A DNA stretch of 64,000 nt from Epiperipatus broadwayi (Eukaryota > Onychophora > Udeonychophora > Euonychophora > Peripatidae), in assembly GCA_028023455.1 (NCBI GenBank), contig JAQFVV010006633.1, positions 496,001 to 560,000 on the forward strand, read 5' to 3'. Both the position numbers and the translations under genes were made by a program. Within the stretch, counting starts at the first letter, position 1. Each line of letters starts with the position of its first letter. This document shows, piece by piece, positions 63,080-64,000 of this stretch. The notes beneath the pieces were generated by a model that made no database searches, was not told the origin of the DNA, and saw nothing but the letters and a program-made list of their open reading frames with translations.

Positions 63080-64000
63080 TGTGCCAGGCATTATCAAATG
63101 TCCATGCACAAAAACTGCTGTAAAGAACATTACAGCAGATACACATATAAATCTGTAGATATTAAGCACAAAAAATACATAAATGTGCTATATTAATAAT
63201 GGAAGTTGGGACTGAGCATTAAAATACCCAGAAACACCAATTTAAAGTAACATGAAATTGACAGAGAAATATTGTACACATATAATAAACTCAGGTATTT
63301 TATTTTTTGTATATTTTTATGATATGTTATTTTATGTATTTTGCTTTTCTCTGAAAAATTCAAACAGAGAAAAGCAAACTTTATTAAACAAATGAATCAA
63401 ATGTTGGAACATATTAGTAAAATAAATAATTGAAGCAATTGTTCCAACATACTTGTATGTGTGTGTATATATATATATTCTACCTAACCCGCCCTCAACT
63501 CTCTTTATATATATATTTAGTCTTTTCTTTTAATAATAATATATAAAGTACGTCGTCCCGTAAATTTGTATAAAACATCATTTATATAAAGTAATAACAA
63601 TGTCCCAAATTTTATTATAACGACTCGATCAGAATTCTATACCACTCTCTTACACAGAATCCTATCACAGGGTGGTTAGTGCTACGGGTGGAGTAATCAA
63701 TATCATTGGAAAACTTTTGCCAATAACATTTATACTCGTTTACTAGAACACGTATTAGCCAATCAAACTTTTATTTATTTAAAGGAAGAAATCCTATGGG
63801 CGCCAGCCGAGCTTGTCGACAAGTCTGCTTGACCAATACGGTCTAGTACCCGCTCCCGCTAGCTCAGCTACAATAATCAATCAAATATACTCCGCCTACT
63901 TAAAAAATCACTTTTAAAAATCTTTTCTACGCTAACTTTCTCGCTTTCTCTTTTCTTTATTTTAATTATTTAAGTTAAATCTAATTTGAGTAATAACTAA
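63080..64000 (+). mobile_element. Partial LTR or LTR element cut by the window end
   Basis: Starts TGTGCCAGGCATTATC directly after (AT)n and resembles the start of the LTR at 44123 (tgtgccag, then ccatgcacaaaa). A hairpin with arms atgttggaaca / tgttccaacat lies at about 63401-63450. An (AT)n run at about 63461-63478 could be an internal feature or a boundary. The region 63600-64000 is less AT-rich and has agccaatcaaac (CCAAT-like) near 63751, as expected of a U3 promoter. The right end is outside the window. Confidence 0.6.

Overview
The window is AT-rich (mostly A and T by eye), non-coding nuclear DNA of a eukaryote, almost certainly an invertebrate animal. The signs are Ty3/gypsy-type LTR retrotransposons, an RTE-clade LINE, Penelope-like elements with a GIY-YIG endonuclease, a tRNA-derived SINE, TTAA-target MITEs, many foldback elements and microsatellites. 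No host protein-coding gene, true tRNA, rRNA or CRISPR array could be supported, and the species cannot be fixed from the sequence. Nearly every long ORF is either part of a mobile element or chance.

Layout. 440-10830: an old, decayed Ty3/gypsy element with about 1.7 kb LTRs, relics of gag, protease and integrase, a large tetranucleotide array and a TTAA MITE in its 3' LTR. 12.9-13.6 kb: the end of a Penelope-like element. 13.6-20 kb: featureless AT-rich DNA. 20-31.6 kb: foldback elements, including a 1,130-bp palindrome, and five copies of a tRNA-derived SINE. 31.6-37 kb: satellite-like repeats split by a foldback element, itself split by a 2.5 kb solo LTR. 37.4-38.1 kb: a second Penelope fragment and a small minisatellite. 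39.2-46.8 kb: two more solo LTRs (4.6 and 2.7 kb) around a small palindrome. 47.3-48.6 kb: a minus-strand RTE LINE fragment. 49.46-63.06 kb: a 13.6 kb LTR element. 63.08 kb to the window end: the start of another LTR.

The most notable object is the 13.6 kb element. Its LTRs are about 4.8 kb each and closely similar. It has a primer binding site matching tRNA-Lys, repeated in tandem, a polypurine tract, and an internal region of only 3.3 kb. That region carries one long ORF (about 584 codons) for a coiled-coil, Gag-like protein without a zinc knuckle, and there is no protease, reverse transcriptase or integrase. It is therefore a giant-LTR, gag-only, non-autonomous element. A diverged solo LTR of the same family lies at 39244-43812. 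Every LTR termini pair of this group, five LTR insertion points in all, abuts an (AT)n run, which suggests integration targeted to AT microsatellites.

Insertion order can be read in places. One TTAA MITE sits only in the 5' LTR of the 13.6 kb element and the 3' LTR has the exact empty site, so it moved after the element integrated. A SINE at 30854 has a related empty site at 28540. A solo LTR split an existing foldback element. All similarities were judged by eye, without alignment or database searches.
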